A DNA stretch of 64,000 nt from Kitasatospora sp. MMS16-BH015 (GCF_002943525.1 NZ_CP025394.1:5270001-5334000), one strand, 5' to 3'; shown: positions 54,396 through 63,226, numbered from the stretch's first letter. Notes: a model not told the origin generated them from the letters alone. Numbers and translations: made by a program.

Positions 54396-54620
54396 ATGAC
54401 AACCGCCCTCCTGCGATGGCTGCTCGCTCCGCGCACAAGCTGGCTGGCTTGGCGTCTGGTGCGGAGGGCCTCGGGGCTCATCGACTTCGATGCGGCATGG
54501 CGCAACGCCCGGGTGTGGCTTCACCGGGACGAGGACGGGTTCCGAGCACAAGGTCATCTGTCCTCTCCGGGATCGCAAGGGCCAGAGCCGCATCGGGCGG
54601 GGCAGCACGGCCCGGAATGA
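54396..54620 (+). CDS. Small fourth gene of the overlapping operon
   Basis: A 74-residue frame whose ATG overlaps the stop of the split gene (ATGA). The product begins TTALLRWLLAPRTSWLAWRL, an amphipathic, Trp/Arg-rich helix, then IDFDAAWRNARVWLHRDEDG; the rest is Gly/Pro-rich. No domain recognised. The 4-base overlap shared with the three preceding genes is the main support for its being real. Confidence 0.5.
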   Translation: MTTALLRWLLAPRTSWLAWRLVRRASGLIDFDAAWRNARVWLHRDEDGFRAQGHLSSPGSQGPEPHRAGQHGPE

Positions 54621-54751
54621 GCAGGGTGCCTGGCTTCCGGACGACAGGGATAAGTCATGGACATGATGATGTGGGAAGTGATCTTCGCCGGGATGGGAAG
54701 CCCACCGTCTGACTCGCCCATTCCTGCAGACCAGCGACACTCGTGAACGGC

Positions 54752-54850
54752 CCACCCAATGACTGTTTACGAGTGAGACTCGTGAAGGGTCACGAAATCC
54801 CGCTCGGCCGATTCGGCCGGGCGGGATTTCTGCTTTGAGCGGGCTTGTTC
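54752..54850. repeat. Diverged copy of the tRNA-Ala 3' flank
   Basis: CCACCCAATG at 54752-54761 is identical to 16535-16544, which begins with the last three bases of tRNA-Ala. Similarity continues: GTTCACGAGT versus GTTTACGAGT, TTCGTGA versus CTCGTGA, TCACGA, ATCCCGC, a terminator at the same place, and GGGCTGTTCAAG versus GGCTTGTTCGAG after it. The tRNA body itself is not repeated. The two copies bracket about 38 kb of accessory genes. Confidence 0.7.
54795..54829. terminator. 16-bp hairpin in the duplicated flank
   Basis: AAATCCCGCTCGGCCG (54795-54810), loop ATT, CGGCCGGGCGGGATTT (54814-54829), one T-G pair. It is the counterpart of the tRNA-Ala terminator and lies in front of a transposase remnant, as there. 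Confidence 0.8.
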
Positions 54851-55013
54851 GAGGTGGCGTGCGATGGCGACGGGGCTTCGTGGCGTAGGTCATGGCGCCA
54901 TGCGGGCTGTTCGTCAGTCCGCCGAGGGGCGGCGGACGCGAGGACCTGGCCCTGGACGGGTCGGTCAACGGCTGTGCGTGGTGGATCTCTTCAGGACGGT
55001 CGCGGAGTGGTCG

Positions 55014-55285
55014 TCAGCTGAACGGAGCGGGGCCGGACGGGGCTGGTGTGAGGCCGTCGTAGTCCTCGACAGTGACGGCCGTGGCCAACTCGGGGGTGGT
55101 GGTGAGGAGCCAGTCCTGGATGGTCAGCAGGTTGATCATGAAGACCATCAGTGCGAGCAGGACCGCCTGGACGACGCGTCCGTGGGCGAGGCGCTTCTTG
55201 GGATCCGCTATCTCGATGTGATGGCCCTTGGCCCGGCCGTTGATTCCTTCGTTGTGGGCCCGGTGCCGGCTGCGGAACTGGAGGA
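55014..55285 (-). pseudogene. C-terminal remnant of a transposase related to the 16,796 gene
   Basis: About 85 residues remain: FRSRHRAHNEGINGRAKGHH, DPKKRLAHGRVVQAVLLALM, VFMINLLTIQDWLL. These match the end of the 16,796 transposase (GGLRNHIEGLNGRVKNVDTF; GRVAQTLLAAIQLMVENLST; IEGFL), including the catalytic-Glu block. Upstream of 55,285 the sequence changes abruptly to a fragment of an acetyltransferase gene on the other strand. Non-functional. Confidence 0.7.
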
Positions 55286-55367
55286 GACGGACACCCTGCT
55301 GGTCGAGCCGGACCACCCCAAGGTGCGGGGCCCGTACGAGCGGTGGGGTTACCGGCCGATGGGCTGA
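55281..55367 (+). pseudogene. C-terminal fragment of an acetyltransferase
   Basis: EETDTLLVEPDHPKVRGPYE, then RWGYRPMG and a stop. It is a close match to the end of the GNAT protein at 29,558 (EERSHLLVEQDHPKVRALYERWGYQLTG), but ends early. It abuts the transposase remnant exactly, marking a recombination junction near 55,281. Confidence 0.7.
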
Positions 55368-55583
55368 CCGGCCGGGGCGTAGCTCGACCGGACTGCCCCC
55401 ATGGCCGCCGGGCGGAACACGGTGCGGTCCCCGGTCTGCCCGCTGGCTCGGCGCCGAGCCGGGCGGCCGCCGCTGCCTTGGTCGGCTTCTGCGGAATCCG
55501 CTGGGTCAGGGCCCCGTCCGACCCGCTTCCGTCTGCCGTACGCGGTTGCTCCATGAGGTGGAGCAGGAGCTGGGCAAGGCCCG

Positions 55584-56411
55584 TCAGCGCGGGATCAACT
55601 CCGGCTCCGGGCGCTTCGCCGTGAGCCGGTCGCCGGAGGATTCGCCGCGCACTCGGCGGCCGACCCACGGCAGGAGGAACTCGCGCGCCCACTGGATGTT
55701 CTCCCGTCGCAGCTCCGCGCTGGAGTGCGGGGCGGTGTGAGGCCACGGCGCCTCCGGGTCGTCCGCGGGCACGCCGAGGGCTCGGGCTGCTAGTTCGGCG
55801 ACCCGCTGGTGACCCTGGGGCGAGAGGTGGAGCCGGTCCTCGCTCCACGCCCGCCGGTCCTGCACCGAGCGCAGTCCCCACAGGTCCGCGACCAGCAGAT
55901 CGTGCCGGTCGGCGATGGCGCGCAGGTTGGAGTTGTAGATGGCGATCTTGCCTCGCAGGTGCTTCAGGACCGGTGTCGCCCGGGTGTCGAAGCCGGTGAA
56001 GATGAGCACTCGGCCGGCGTGCGGCGTGAGCAGCTCGATCGCGCGCTCGAACCGTTCCGCGACCTCGTCCGGGTCGGTGCCGGGGCGCAAGATGTCGTTG
56101 CCGCCCGCGCAGATGCTGACCAGATCGGGTTGAAGCTGTTCGACCTGCGGCACCTGTTCGGCGACGATCTGGTCCAGCAGGCGGCCGCGGACCGCCAGGT
56201 TGGCATACCGCAGGTCGTAATGCCCGGACGCTGTCACCGGGCGGCGTTCGGCCAGCAACCGGGCCAGCCGGTCAGCCCAGCCCGCGAAATTCCCGCCGGG
56301 ACCGGGATCGTTGAGGCCTTCGGTGAAGCTGTCCCCGAGCGCCGCGTACGAGGTGATCGGTGCGGACCGCCCGGGTCCGCCTGGTGTCGGCCGTGCGCCA
56401 TCATTCTGCAT
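55584..56411 (-). CDS. SGNH/GDSL-family hydrolase
   Basis: A 275-residue esterase-like protein. All four blocks are visible: YAALGDSFTEG (block I with catalytic Ser), NLAVRGRLL (block II Gly), SICAGGNDIL (block III Asn) and DRLHLSPQGHQ (block V with Asp and His). There is no signal peptide, so it is probably cytosolic. Substrate unknown. ATG 56411 fits but lacks a strong ribosome site. The C-terminal 50 residues (WAREFLLPWVGRRVRGE) are typical of actinobacterial members. Confidence 0.9.
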   Translation of the reverse strand: MQNDGARPTPGGPGRSAPITSYAALGDSFTEGLNDPGPGGNFAGWADRLARLLAERRPVTASGHYDLRYANLAVRGRLLDQIVAEQVPQVEQLQPDLVSICAGGNDILRPGTDPDEVAERFERAIELLTPHAGRVLIFTGFDTRATPVLKHLRGKIAIYNSNLRAIADRHDLLVADLWGLRSVQDRRAWSEDRLHLSPQGHQRVAELAARALGVPADDPEAPWPHTAPHSSAELRRENIQWAREFLLPWVGRRVRGESSGDRLTAKRPEPELIPR

Positions 56412-56589
56412 ATGGCTAATATTTCAGCACATGAAGCTTTTGTGCTCTCCCAGCTGGGGTGATATTTCCCACGCGCGCCGTCGCCGGGCCCTCGCCCCAT
56501 GGGCCCGCCCGGCCAGCGGATGCGAGAAAGCCGCTGGTGGGCCGCTGCGGCGGTACGTCGGCCGACTCCGGGGACCGCCGGCGGGCGGA

Positions 56590-57183
56590 CGCTGATGAAC
56601 TGGGTCCTGGGAGTCCGGCACCAGAGCGGCCAGGACGCACGGGTGGGTTCGAACCGCCGGATCAACGCGGCCGAGGCCGGCGCCGGCCCCGGCCGCCTGG
56701 AAGCTGCCGTGGGTTGACCTGCCGGACCTCCTGGCGAACTCCTCAGGGATCTTCGAATACCCGATGCTCGACCGGGACCCACTGGCGCGCGCTGGAGCTT
56801 CGGCCGGGTCACGCTGCTCGGCGACGCGGCACACCCGATGTTCCCGATGGGCATGGACGGCGGCTCGCAGTCCATCATCGACGCCCGGGCGTTGGCCTGG
56901 TGCCTGGCCAAGGACGAGGAACCGGTGGCCGCGCTGCGCCGCTATGACCAGATCCGCCGCGAGGTGGTCAACCGAGTCGTTCTGCGCAACCGGGAGTTGG
57001 GCCCCGAGGAGATCATCGCCCGGGCCGTGGAATGCGGTGGAGCGCTGCCCGGTCCGCAGGCCGCGCTGATCTCGCGTGACTACAAGCGGGTGGCGCGGTT
57101 CACCACCGAACACGTCAATGCCGGCGCATCCTGGACGGTGCCCCGCAGCGACGCCGGCCGGGCCAGGGTCCGATCCAGGTGAA
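56590..57183 (+). pseudogene. C-terminal fragment of an FAD-dependent monooxygenase
   Basis: Pieces in different frames: RTLMNWVLGVRHQSGQ, then WKLPWVDLPDLLANSSGIFE, YPMLDRDPLAR, then (after an extra GC in CTGGCGCGCGCTGG near 56,787) FGRVTLLGDAAHPMFPMGMD, GGSQSIIDARALAWCLAKDE. GDAAHPM is the second FAD motif of salicylate-hydroxylase-like enzymes. The N-terminal Rossmann half is missing. Two or more frameshifts; a decayed gene. Confidence 0.75.
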
Positions 57184-57267
57184 CTGACGAAACGTCGATC
57201 AGCACTGGGACGACGTCCGGCCGTCCCCCGTCGAGTGCGATCCGGCAGAGGCCGAGGGTGGTGCGCG

Positions 57268-57531
57268 TCAGCCGACGCTGGGCCGAACGGAGTCCAGGAG
57301 GGCAACCAGCTTCTCGACCGTCTCCTGGTTGGCACGTCCGAGCATGATCAGCGGCTGGCCCCCGAGGGGGAAGTCGGCCCCCAGCGAGGGGAACGTGATG
57401 TCGTGCCGCCCCAGCGCCGTCATCAGCCTGTTCACGAGTGCGTCGCCGAGATGGTGGACGTCGGTTCCCGGGGCGGGCTCGCTCCAGCTTCGCGTCGACG
57501 GCGCGCACATCAAATAGCAGCATTCATCCAT
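57268..57531 (-). CDS. Hypothetical protein, 87 residues
   Basis: Product begins MDECCYLMCAPSTRSWSEPA and ends with LGADFPLGGQPLIMLGRANQ, ETVEKLVALLDSVRPSVG, which looks folded (strand-turn-helix). ATG 57531 is chosen over an ATG at 57594, but neither has a good ribosome site. No family recognised. Confidence 0.4.
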   Translation of the reverse strand: MDECCYLMCAPSTRSWSEPAPGTDVHHLGDALVNRLMTALGRHDITFPSLGADFPLGGQPLIMLGRANQETVEKLVALLDSVRPSVG

Positions 57532-57667
57532 CAAGGTTCGATCAGCCGTGAATGCCCGTGAACCGGGGTAATCCGATGCCCCTCCTCGACTCATCCCTCA
57601 GCGAGCCGGCTGCCCGCCGGACCTGACACGCACCACGCCGGTGCGAACACCGAGGAGACCGACCCGC

Positions 57668-58126
57668 ATGAGCGTCGTCCCGCTCGACCCCGCCTCACCC
57701 GCCTCTCACGCCGTGGGCATCGACTTCGACCAGACCCTGGTCGCACACGACGACGGCTGGCAGGACGGACGCATCTACGGCCGACCCATCCCCGGAGCGA
57801 TCGAGTCGCTGCACGAGCTGAGGAAGGTGCGGTCGGTGTTCGTCGTCACCGCCCGCCCCCGCCGGTTCCACCCCGAGATCGCGGCCTGGCTGCGCCGGCA
57901 CACCGGCCTGGAGACCATCGTCGACGACGACCCCGACCGCGCCTACTGGCAGGGAGACTGCCTGCTGGTCACGAACAAGAAGCTCGGCGCCGCCGTCTAC
58001 ATCGACGACCGAGCCCTGCGCTTCACCGGAGACTGGACGACCACCCTGGCCGAAGCCCACCACGCCATCGGCCTGCACCACCGCGGGCCCTTCCAGGGCA
58101 TGGGGGCGTGCACGCCGCGGTGTTGA
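57668..58126 (+). CDS. HAD-like phosphatase-fold protein
   Basis: A 152-residue protein. AVGIDFDQTLVAHDDG is a HAD motif I (DFDQT, two Asp). FVVTARPRRFHPEIAAWLRR carries the motif II Thr. KKLGAAVYIDDRALRFTGDW has the motif IV acidic pair. It lacks a cap domain, so it is a minimal phosphatase; the substrate is unknown. ATG 57668 has GAGGAG about 10 bases upstream. Confidence 0.72.
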   Translation: MSVVPLDPASPASHAVGIDFDQTLVAHDDGWQDGRIYGRPIPGAIESLHELRKVRSVFVVTARPRRFHPEIAAWLRRHTGLETIVDDDPDRAYWQGDCLLVTNKKLGAAVYIDDRALRFTGDWTTTLAEAHHAIGLHHRGPFQGMGACTPRC

Positions 58127-58432
58127 CGGTCACGTCGGCCATCGGACCGCCGGCGCCAGCGCTGACGGGGCGTCGAGTCCTCCGGAGGCGTGCGGCTGCC
58201 GGGGCGTTACGCGTTCTTCACGTGATCCGGTACAACCATTCCCCCGTTGCGGAATCTTGACGAAATGGGTTGGGCACGGCCCAGCCCCGGCTGGTAGAAG
58301 TGTTCAGCCGGGATCACGATCCGGCCGGGGGACCTCCCAGTGACAGCCGTGGCGCAGCCTCTGCGCGCCCGCTGCCGGTGATGGCCGCACCCCGGCGCCC
58401 GGCCCGCCACTTTCTCTCACTGGAGCCACCAG
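58127..58432. other. Leader and promoter region of the secreted-protein gene
   Basis: No gene is supported in these 306 bases. A TTGACG occurs at 58,257-58,262 without a clear -10 partner. The last bases carry the GGAG ribosome site of the following gene. Confidence 0.4.
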
Positions 58433-60343
58433 ATGGTCCGGGCCTCTTCGCCCTCCCTGCCCCGTCGCCTAGGCCGCCTCTCGCTGGCCGGCGCCGCCGC
58501 GCTCTCGCTCGCCACCGGCGTCACGCCGGCCTTCGCCGCCGACCCGACGCCGACCGGCTCGGTGCCGCCGCCCGCGCAGACCGGCAAGTTCGTGCCGACC
58601 ACGCCCACCCGGATCCTGGACACCCGTCACGCGATCGGCGTGCCCGGCCGGACGCCGGTGGCCAACCGGGCCAGCATCCGGGTCGACACCGGCCTGGTCG
58701 CGGCGGACGTCACCGCGGTGGTCATGAACGTCACCGTCACCGACACCACCGGCCCCGGCTTCCTGACGGTGTATCCGGACGGCACCCAGCCGCCGACCAC
58801 CTCGAACCTCAACTTCACGGCGGGTCAGACTGTGCCGAACCTGGTCACCGTCCCGGTCACCAACGGCCACGTCGACTTCTACAACTTCGGCGGCAGCACC
58901 GACGTCATCGCCGACCTGGCGGGCTACTACACGGACAGCGGCGCGATCGCGGGCTCCTCGTACGTGCCGCTGCCCCCCTCGCGGGCGCTCGACACCCGCT
59001 CCGCCCTCGGCACCCCCAAGGCCGCGCCGATCGGCCAGCGGGGCACCCTCAACCTCAAGCTGGCCGGCACCCACGGCATCCCGCCGAAGGGCGCCACCGC
59101 GGTCGTCCTGAACGTCACCGCGACCCGCCCGAGCACGGGCGGCTTCCTCACCGTCTACCCGCACGGCACCGCCCTGCCCACCACCTCGAACCTCAACTTC
59201 ACGACCGGGCAGACCGTGCCGAACCTGGTCACCGTCCCGCTCGGCGCCGACGGCAGCGTGGACGTCTACAACTTCCTCGGCACCACCGACGTGGTCGCCG
59301 ACGTGTTCGGCTACTACCAGAGCGCCCCGACCGGAGCCGGGTTCACCCCGACCGGCCCGAAGCGCATGGTCGACACCCGCGACAAGGGCCACGCCCCGAT
59401 CGGCCCGGGCGGTCTCCTCCAACTCCCCGTCGCGACCGGCGGCCTCGGCACCACCAAGGTCTCCGCAGTCGTCCTGAACGTCACCGCGGTCAACGCCACC
59501 AAGGGCGGCTACCTCACCGTCTTCCCGGGCAACGGCACCAACCGCCCCACCACCTCGAACCTCAACTTCGGGCCCAAGCAGGTCGTCCCGAACATGGTCG
59601 TGGTCCCGGTCGACGACTCCGGCCTGATCAACATCTACAACTTCCTCGGCACCACCGACGTGGTGGTCGACCTGTTCGGCTACTTCACCGACCCGGTCGG
59701 CGGCCCGACCGGCCTGAGTTACGGCGGCGGCAACGCCCCGGTCTACTCCTGCGGTGCCACTGCTCCCGGCCGATGGGCGACCGTCGCGCAGGGCGACCCG
59801 ATCACCCTGGGCATGGACCCGGGCCCGTTCCGGGCTCCGGGCCAGCTGTCGGACACCCAGATCCACGCCGTGGTGACCGATCCTTCCGGCAAGACCACCG
59901 ACTCGGTGGCCGGCAACGCGACCCTGGCGCGCCTGACTATTCCCACGCCGTTGAGCGGGGCGTACAGCTGGTACGCCTACGCGACTGACGGTACGAAGTC
60001 CTCCCCGCCGAGTAAGCCCTGCTACTTCCAGGCGGACGGTGACAGCGTGATCACCGGTGTGCAGGTCACCTCCAACACCGGTAACGGTCCGACCCACACC
60101 GGTGACCCGCTGACCCTCACCTTCAAGGCGACCTCGACCGGTTCGACGGACGGCAAGAAGATCGCGAGCTTCTGCTACGCGGAGGAGAGCGGGAGCTGCA
60201 CCCAGATCCCGGCCGATGCGAACGGCCAGGCGACGGTCAACACGACAGCCGGCCACTGGGGCACCCACGTCCTGTACGTCCAGGCGTTCACCGTCTCCGG
60301 CTGGGTCGCGTCCACCACCTCCTCGTACTACGTCGCCGGCTAG
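58433..60343 (+). CDS. Secreted protein with three copies of a streptomycete repeat domain
   Basis: A 636-residue exported protein. Signal peptide: RRLGRLSLAGAAALSLATGV, ending TPAFA before ADPTPTG. Three beta-rich repeats of about 125-130 residues follow (roughly 52-165, 178-300, 303-425). Each runs LDTR..., VTAVVMNVTVT, GFLTVYPDGTQPPTTSNLNF, GQTVPNLVTVPV, then YNFGGSTDVIADLAGYY. The last 200 residues (about 435-636) are a different beta-sandwich-like part (GAYSWYAYATDGTKSSPPSK; SSTTSSYYVAG end). No catalytic motif. ATG 58433 follows GGAG. Likely a cell-envelope or matrix protein, inferred from export and repeats. The next gene shares the repeats. Confidence 0.82.
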   Translation: MVRASSPSLPRRLGRLSLAGAAALSLATGVTPAFAADPTPTGSVPPPAQTGKFVPTTPTRILDTRHAIGVPGRTPVANRASIRVDTGLVAADVTAVVMNVTVTDTTGPGFLTVYPDGTQPPTTSNLNFTAGQTVPNLVTVPVTNGHVDFYNFGGSTDVIADLAGYYTDSGAIAGSSYVPLPPSRALDTRSALGTPKAAPIGQRGTLNLKLAGTHGIPPKGATAVVLNVTATRPSTGGFLTVYPHGTALPTTSNLNFTTGQTVPNLVTVPLGADGSVDVYNFLGTTDVVADVFGYYQSAPTGAGFTPTGPKRMVDTRDKGHAPIGPGGLLQLPVATGGLGTTKVSAVVLNVTAVNATKGGYLTVFPGNGTNRPTTSNLNFGPKQVVPNMVVVPVDDSGLINIYNFLGTTDVVVDLFGYFTDPVGGPTGLSYGGGNAPVYSCGATAPGRWATVAQGDPITLGMDPGPFRAPGQLSDTQIHAVVTDPSGKTTDSVAGNATLARLTIPTPLSGAYSWYAYATDGTKSSPPSKPCYFQADGDSVITGVQVTSNTGNGPTHTGDPLTLTFKATSTGSTDGKKIASFCYAEESGSCTQIPADANGQATVNTTAGHWGTHVLYVQAFTVSGWVASTTSSYYVAG

Positions 60344-60409
60344 CTCCACCCGCACCGCAGGGGCGCCCGCCCCGACACCCACCGCACGCTACCCAAGACT
60401 GGAGGGCCG

Positions 60410-63151
60410 GTGTCCCACCGCCGCCTCACCGCGACGGCCGCCCTGTGCGCGGCCGGCCTCGCACTGATACCCGCCGTCGGCCACGCGGCCGACCACGGCG
60501 CCGACCCCACCTTCGTCCAGGCCCCGGCGCCCGCCGGTGACCTGGCGGCCGCCCGCTCGGCCGCGCTGGACACCTTCGAGAGCCCGGCGGCCAAGTCCCA
60601 CCGGGTCGCCCAGGCGCTGCCCAAGGGCGTGGTGAAGAGCCGGGTGGCCGCCACCGGGCAGACGATCTACGTGTCGCCCCGCGACTGCCAGTACGGGGTC
60701 GGGACGGGCACGGCGGCCTCGCCGTTCTGCTCCGTCCAGCACGGCGTGGACGCCGCGCAGTCCGGTGACACCGTGCAGGTCGAGGGGGGCAACCTCCGGG
60801 AGTCGGTGACGGTCCACACCTCGGGCCTCACCATCCTCGGCCTCGGCAACGCGGGCGTCTTCGCCACCGACGCGCAGGCCGGCAAGCCCGCGCTGACCCT
60901 GGACGGCGCCAATGACGTGACGCTGCGCAACCTCAGCCTGGTCTCCGCCGGAGCCCCGGCGCTCAAGGTGGTCGGCTCCGCCCGGACCACGATGGACTCG
61001 GGCGTCGCGAACGCCACCGATGCTGACGCCATCACCGTCGACGGCACCTCCAAGGACGTCTCGGTCACCCGGACCTACGCCGTGGCCGGCCGCACCGTCG
61101 GCGACAAGCTGACCGGCCTGGCCACCGTCCGGGTCGCGGCCGGCGCGAGCGGGATCACCCTCAGCGCCGACGCGCTGGTCGACGGCGGCGTGGTCGCCAC
61201 CGGCGTGCAGGGCCTGGCCGTGGCCGGCAACACCGTCCAGCGCGGGTGCGCCCCGGCCGTGGATCTGGACGGCGCCTCCACCGGGGTCAGCCTCCGCAAC
61301 AACCTGTTCGTCGACTCCGGCCCGGTCGAGAACTCGCTGGGCAACAAGGCGGCCTGCCTGGCCGGCGGACAGAGCTGGGACCCGAGCGTGCGGGTCTCGG
61401 CGGACGCGGCGGCGGGCACCACCGCCGACACCAACACCTTCTACTTCCAGCCCGGCAACGACACCGCCCCGTACGCATTCGGCGGGACGACCTACCCGAC
61501 CCTCGCCGATGTCCAGGCCAAGACCGGCCAGGCCGTGCACGACACCGTCGACACCGTCGCGCCCCGCTCGACCGTGGTCCGCGGCATGTACGGCGGCCAG
61601 GACCTGGCGCTGCAGAAGGGCTCGACCGCGATCGGCACCGCCGACCAATCGGCGCCCGGCCAGCTGGACACGGACTTCTACGGCACCAAGCCGCGCACCA
61701 GCCGCGGCGCGGTGGAGTACCTGAGCACCGACCCGGGCCTGGCGATCGGGCTGAAGATCACGAACACCAGCGCCCGGGGGGTCCAGGCCGCCACCACGCT
61801 GGTCTCGAAGAACTCCGACTTCATCGGCTACGTGGTCGACTGGGGCGACGGGCAGAAGAGCTACGGCGCGATCTCCCCGACCAGCGGCCGGATCGACCCG
61901 CACACCTACGACAAGCCGGGCCACTACACCGTCACCGTCACGGCCACGCCGAATTACACCGGCGACCAGGTGACCAACTCGGTGGACATCACCACGGCCG
62001 GCTCGCACTACACCGCGTACGGCCCGACCCGGCTGCTCGACACCCGCAACGGCACCGGTGCGCGGCTCGGCAAGGTGGGTCCGTTCTCCACCGTCCGGAT
62101 CAAGGTGGCCGGCCAGGGCGGCGTGCCCGCCGACGCCGTCGCCGCGGCGCTCAACGTCACCGCGACCGGCACCGAGCAGGGCGGCTTCATCACCGCCTAC
62201 CCGGTGGGCAAGGACCGCCCGGGCACCTCGAACGTCAACTACGTGGCCGGACAGACCGTGCCGAACCTGACGATCACTCCGATCGGCCAGGACGGCGAGG
62301 TCGAGTTCTACAACGGCAGCCGCGGCTCGGTCGACCTGGTCGCCGACATCACCGGCTACTTCACCCGCTCGTTCTCCAGCGCCTACACGGCCACCAGCCC
62401 GGGCCGCCTGGTCGACACCCGGATCGGCGTCGGCACGGCCAAGGGCTCGGTGCGCGGCGGCGGCTCGTTCACCGTGCAGATCGCGGGCAACCGGGTCGGC
62501 CCGCTGCCGGCGAGCGGCGTCACCGCGGTGGCCCTGAACGTCACCGTGACCGGCCCGCAGAACTCCGGCTACCTGACCGTCTTCCCGGACGGCGGCTCGA
62601 CCCCGACCGCCTCCAACCTGAACTACAGCCCCGGCCAGACCGTGGCCAACGCGGTGATCGCCCCGGTCGGCGCGGACGGCAAGATCAAGATCTACAACGG
62701 CAGCTGGGGCTCGGCCGACGTGGTCGTGGACGTGATCGGCTACTACAGCCCGACCGGCGTCAGCGCCTACCTGCCGGTCACCCCGTTCCGCTGGCTCGAC
62801 ACCCGCAGCTGGGGCCACGGCCCGCTCAAGACCAGCGGCGACTACTACATCTACTCCCGCTTCGGTGACCCGGGCGACACCGGCTTCGTGCTCAACACCA
62901 CCGTCACCAACACCACCGGCGGCGGCTACCTGACCGTCTCTCCGGACCCGAACTACATCGACGCCTACAAGAACAAGTACGCGTCCTGGCCGAACCGCCC
63001 GCTGGTCTCGACCCTGAACTGGAACCGGGGCCAGACCGTCCCGAACCTGGTCCAGGCGACCCCGGGCCCCGGCGGCATCGTGGACTTCTGGAACACCGGC
63101 AACGGCACCACCGACCTGGTGGTCGACGTGTTCGGCTTCTACACCGTCTGA
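60410..63151 (+). CDS. Secreted beta-helix/PKD protein with the same repeat domain
   Basis: A 913-residue exported protein. Signal peptide: RRLTATAALCAAGLALIPAV, GHAA. Residues about 85-420 look like a right-handed parallel beta-helix (YVSPRDCQYGVGTGTAASPF, HTSGLTILGLGNAGVF, LDGANDVTLRNLSLVSAG). About 450-520 is a PKD domain (GYVVDWGDGQKSYGAISP; YDKPGHYTVTVTATPNY). Then three copies of the LDTR...LNVTVT...GQTVPN...YNG.G..DLV.D..GYY repeat (about 525-913), the third less conserved. GTG 60410 has GGAGGG at 6 bases. It lies 66 bases after the preceding gene, so the two are probably one operon acting at the surface. Confidence 0.82.
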   Translation: MSHRRLTATAALCAAGLALIPAVGHAADHGADPTFVQAPAPAGDLAAARSAALDTFESPAAKSHRVAQALPKGVVKSRVAATGQTIYVSPRDCQYGVGTGTAASPFCSVQHGVDAAQSGDTVQVEGGNLRESVTVHTSGLTILGLGNAGVFATDAQAGKPALTLDGANDVTLRNLSLVSAGAPALKVVGSARTTMDSGVANATDADAITVDGTSKDVSVTRTYAVAGRTVGDKLTGLATVRVAAGASGITLSADALVDGGVVATGVQGLAVAGNTVQRGCAPAVDLDGASTGVSLRNNLFVDSGPVENSLGNKAACLAGGQSWDPSVRVSADAAAGTTADTNTFYFQPGNDTAPYAFGGTTYPTLADVQAKTGQAVHDTVDTVAPRSTVVRGMYGGQDLALQKGSTAIGTADQSAPGQLDTDFYGTKPRTSRGAVEYLSTDPGLAIGLKITNTSARGVQAATTLVSKNSDFIGYVVDWGDGQKSYGAISPTSGRIDPHTYDKPGHYTVTVTATPNYTGDQVTNSVDITTAGSHYTAYGPTRLLDTRNGTGARLGKVGPFSTVRIKVAGQGGVPADAVAAALNVTATGTEQGGFITAYPVGKDRPGTSNVNYVAGQTVPNLTITPIGQDGEVEFYNGSRGSVDLVADITGYFTRSFSSAYTATSPGRLVDTRIGVGTAKGSVRGGGSFTVQIAGNRVGPLPASGVTAVALNVTVTGPQNSGYLTVFPDGGSTPTASNLNYSPGQTVANAVIAPVGADGKIKIYNGSWGSADVVVDVIGYYSPTGVSAYLPVTPFRWLDTRSWGHGPLKTSGDYYIYSRFGDPGDTGFVLNTTVTNTTGGGYLTVSPDPNYIDAYKNKYASWPNRPLVSTLNWNRGQTVPNLVQATPGPGGIVDFWNTGNGTTDLVVDVFGFYTV

Positions 63152-63200
63152 CGGTCGCCGAGCCGTCCGGCGATCCCGCCCGCAGGCTCCGCTCGACACA

Positions 63201-63226
63201 GGCCCTCCCGGGTGACCGGGAGGGCC
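63201..63226 (+). terminator. 11-bp hairpin after the secreted-protein pair
   Basis: GGCCCTCCCGG, loop GTGA, CCGGGAGGGCC, followed by TTCGG. It lies about 50 bases past the stop at 63,151. Confidence 0.85.

Larger units (their letters stand above)
51910..54399 (+). pseudogene. Third operon gene, split by an insertion sequence
   Basis: The 5' part (51,910-52,223) and 3' part (53,901-54,399) are separated by the insertion element at 52,224-53,895 plus one copy of the CTGAG target duplication. Joining them gives 813 bases, an uninterrupted frame of 270 codons plus stop. The junction reads DHPDHVL-RADITVTLDAAA. The product is helical (EATQRLVQACQQQQLEDAVF; RARARALADPAVLAAALTMP; EIMRTFFSRFQSSHQQRALV). 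No known domain was recognised. GTG 51910 overlaps the stop of gene 2 and the stop overlaps the start of gene 4 (ATGA), so coupling existed on both sides before the insertion. Translation now stops inside the element. Confidence 0.8.

Noticed and set aside
56459..56947. Plus-strand 162-codon frame over the monooxygenase remnant
   Set aside because: Shadow frame; the recognisable monooxygenase motifs lie in the other two frames.
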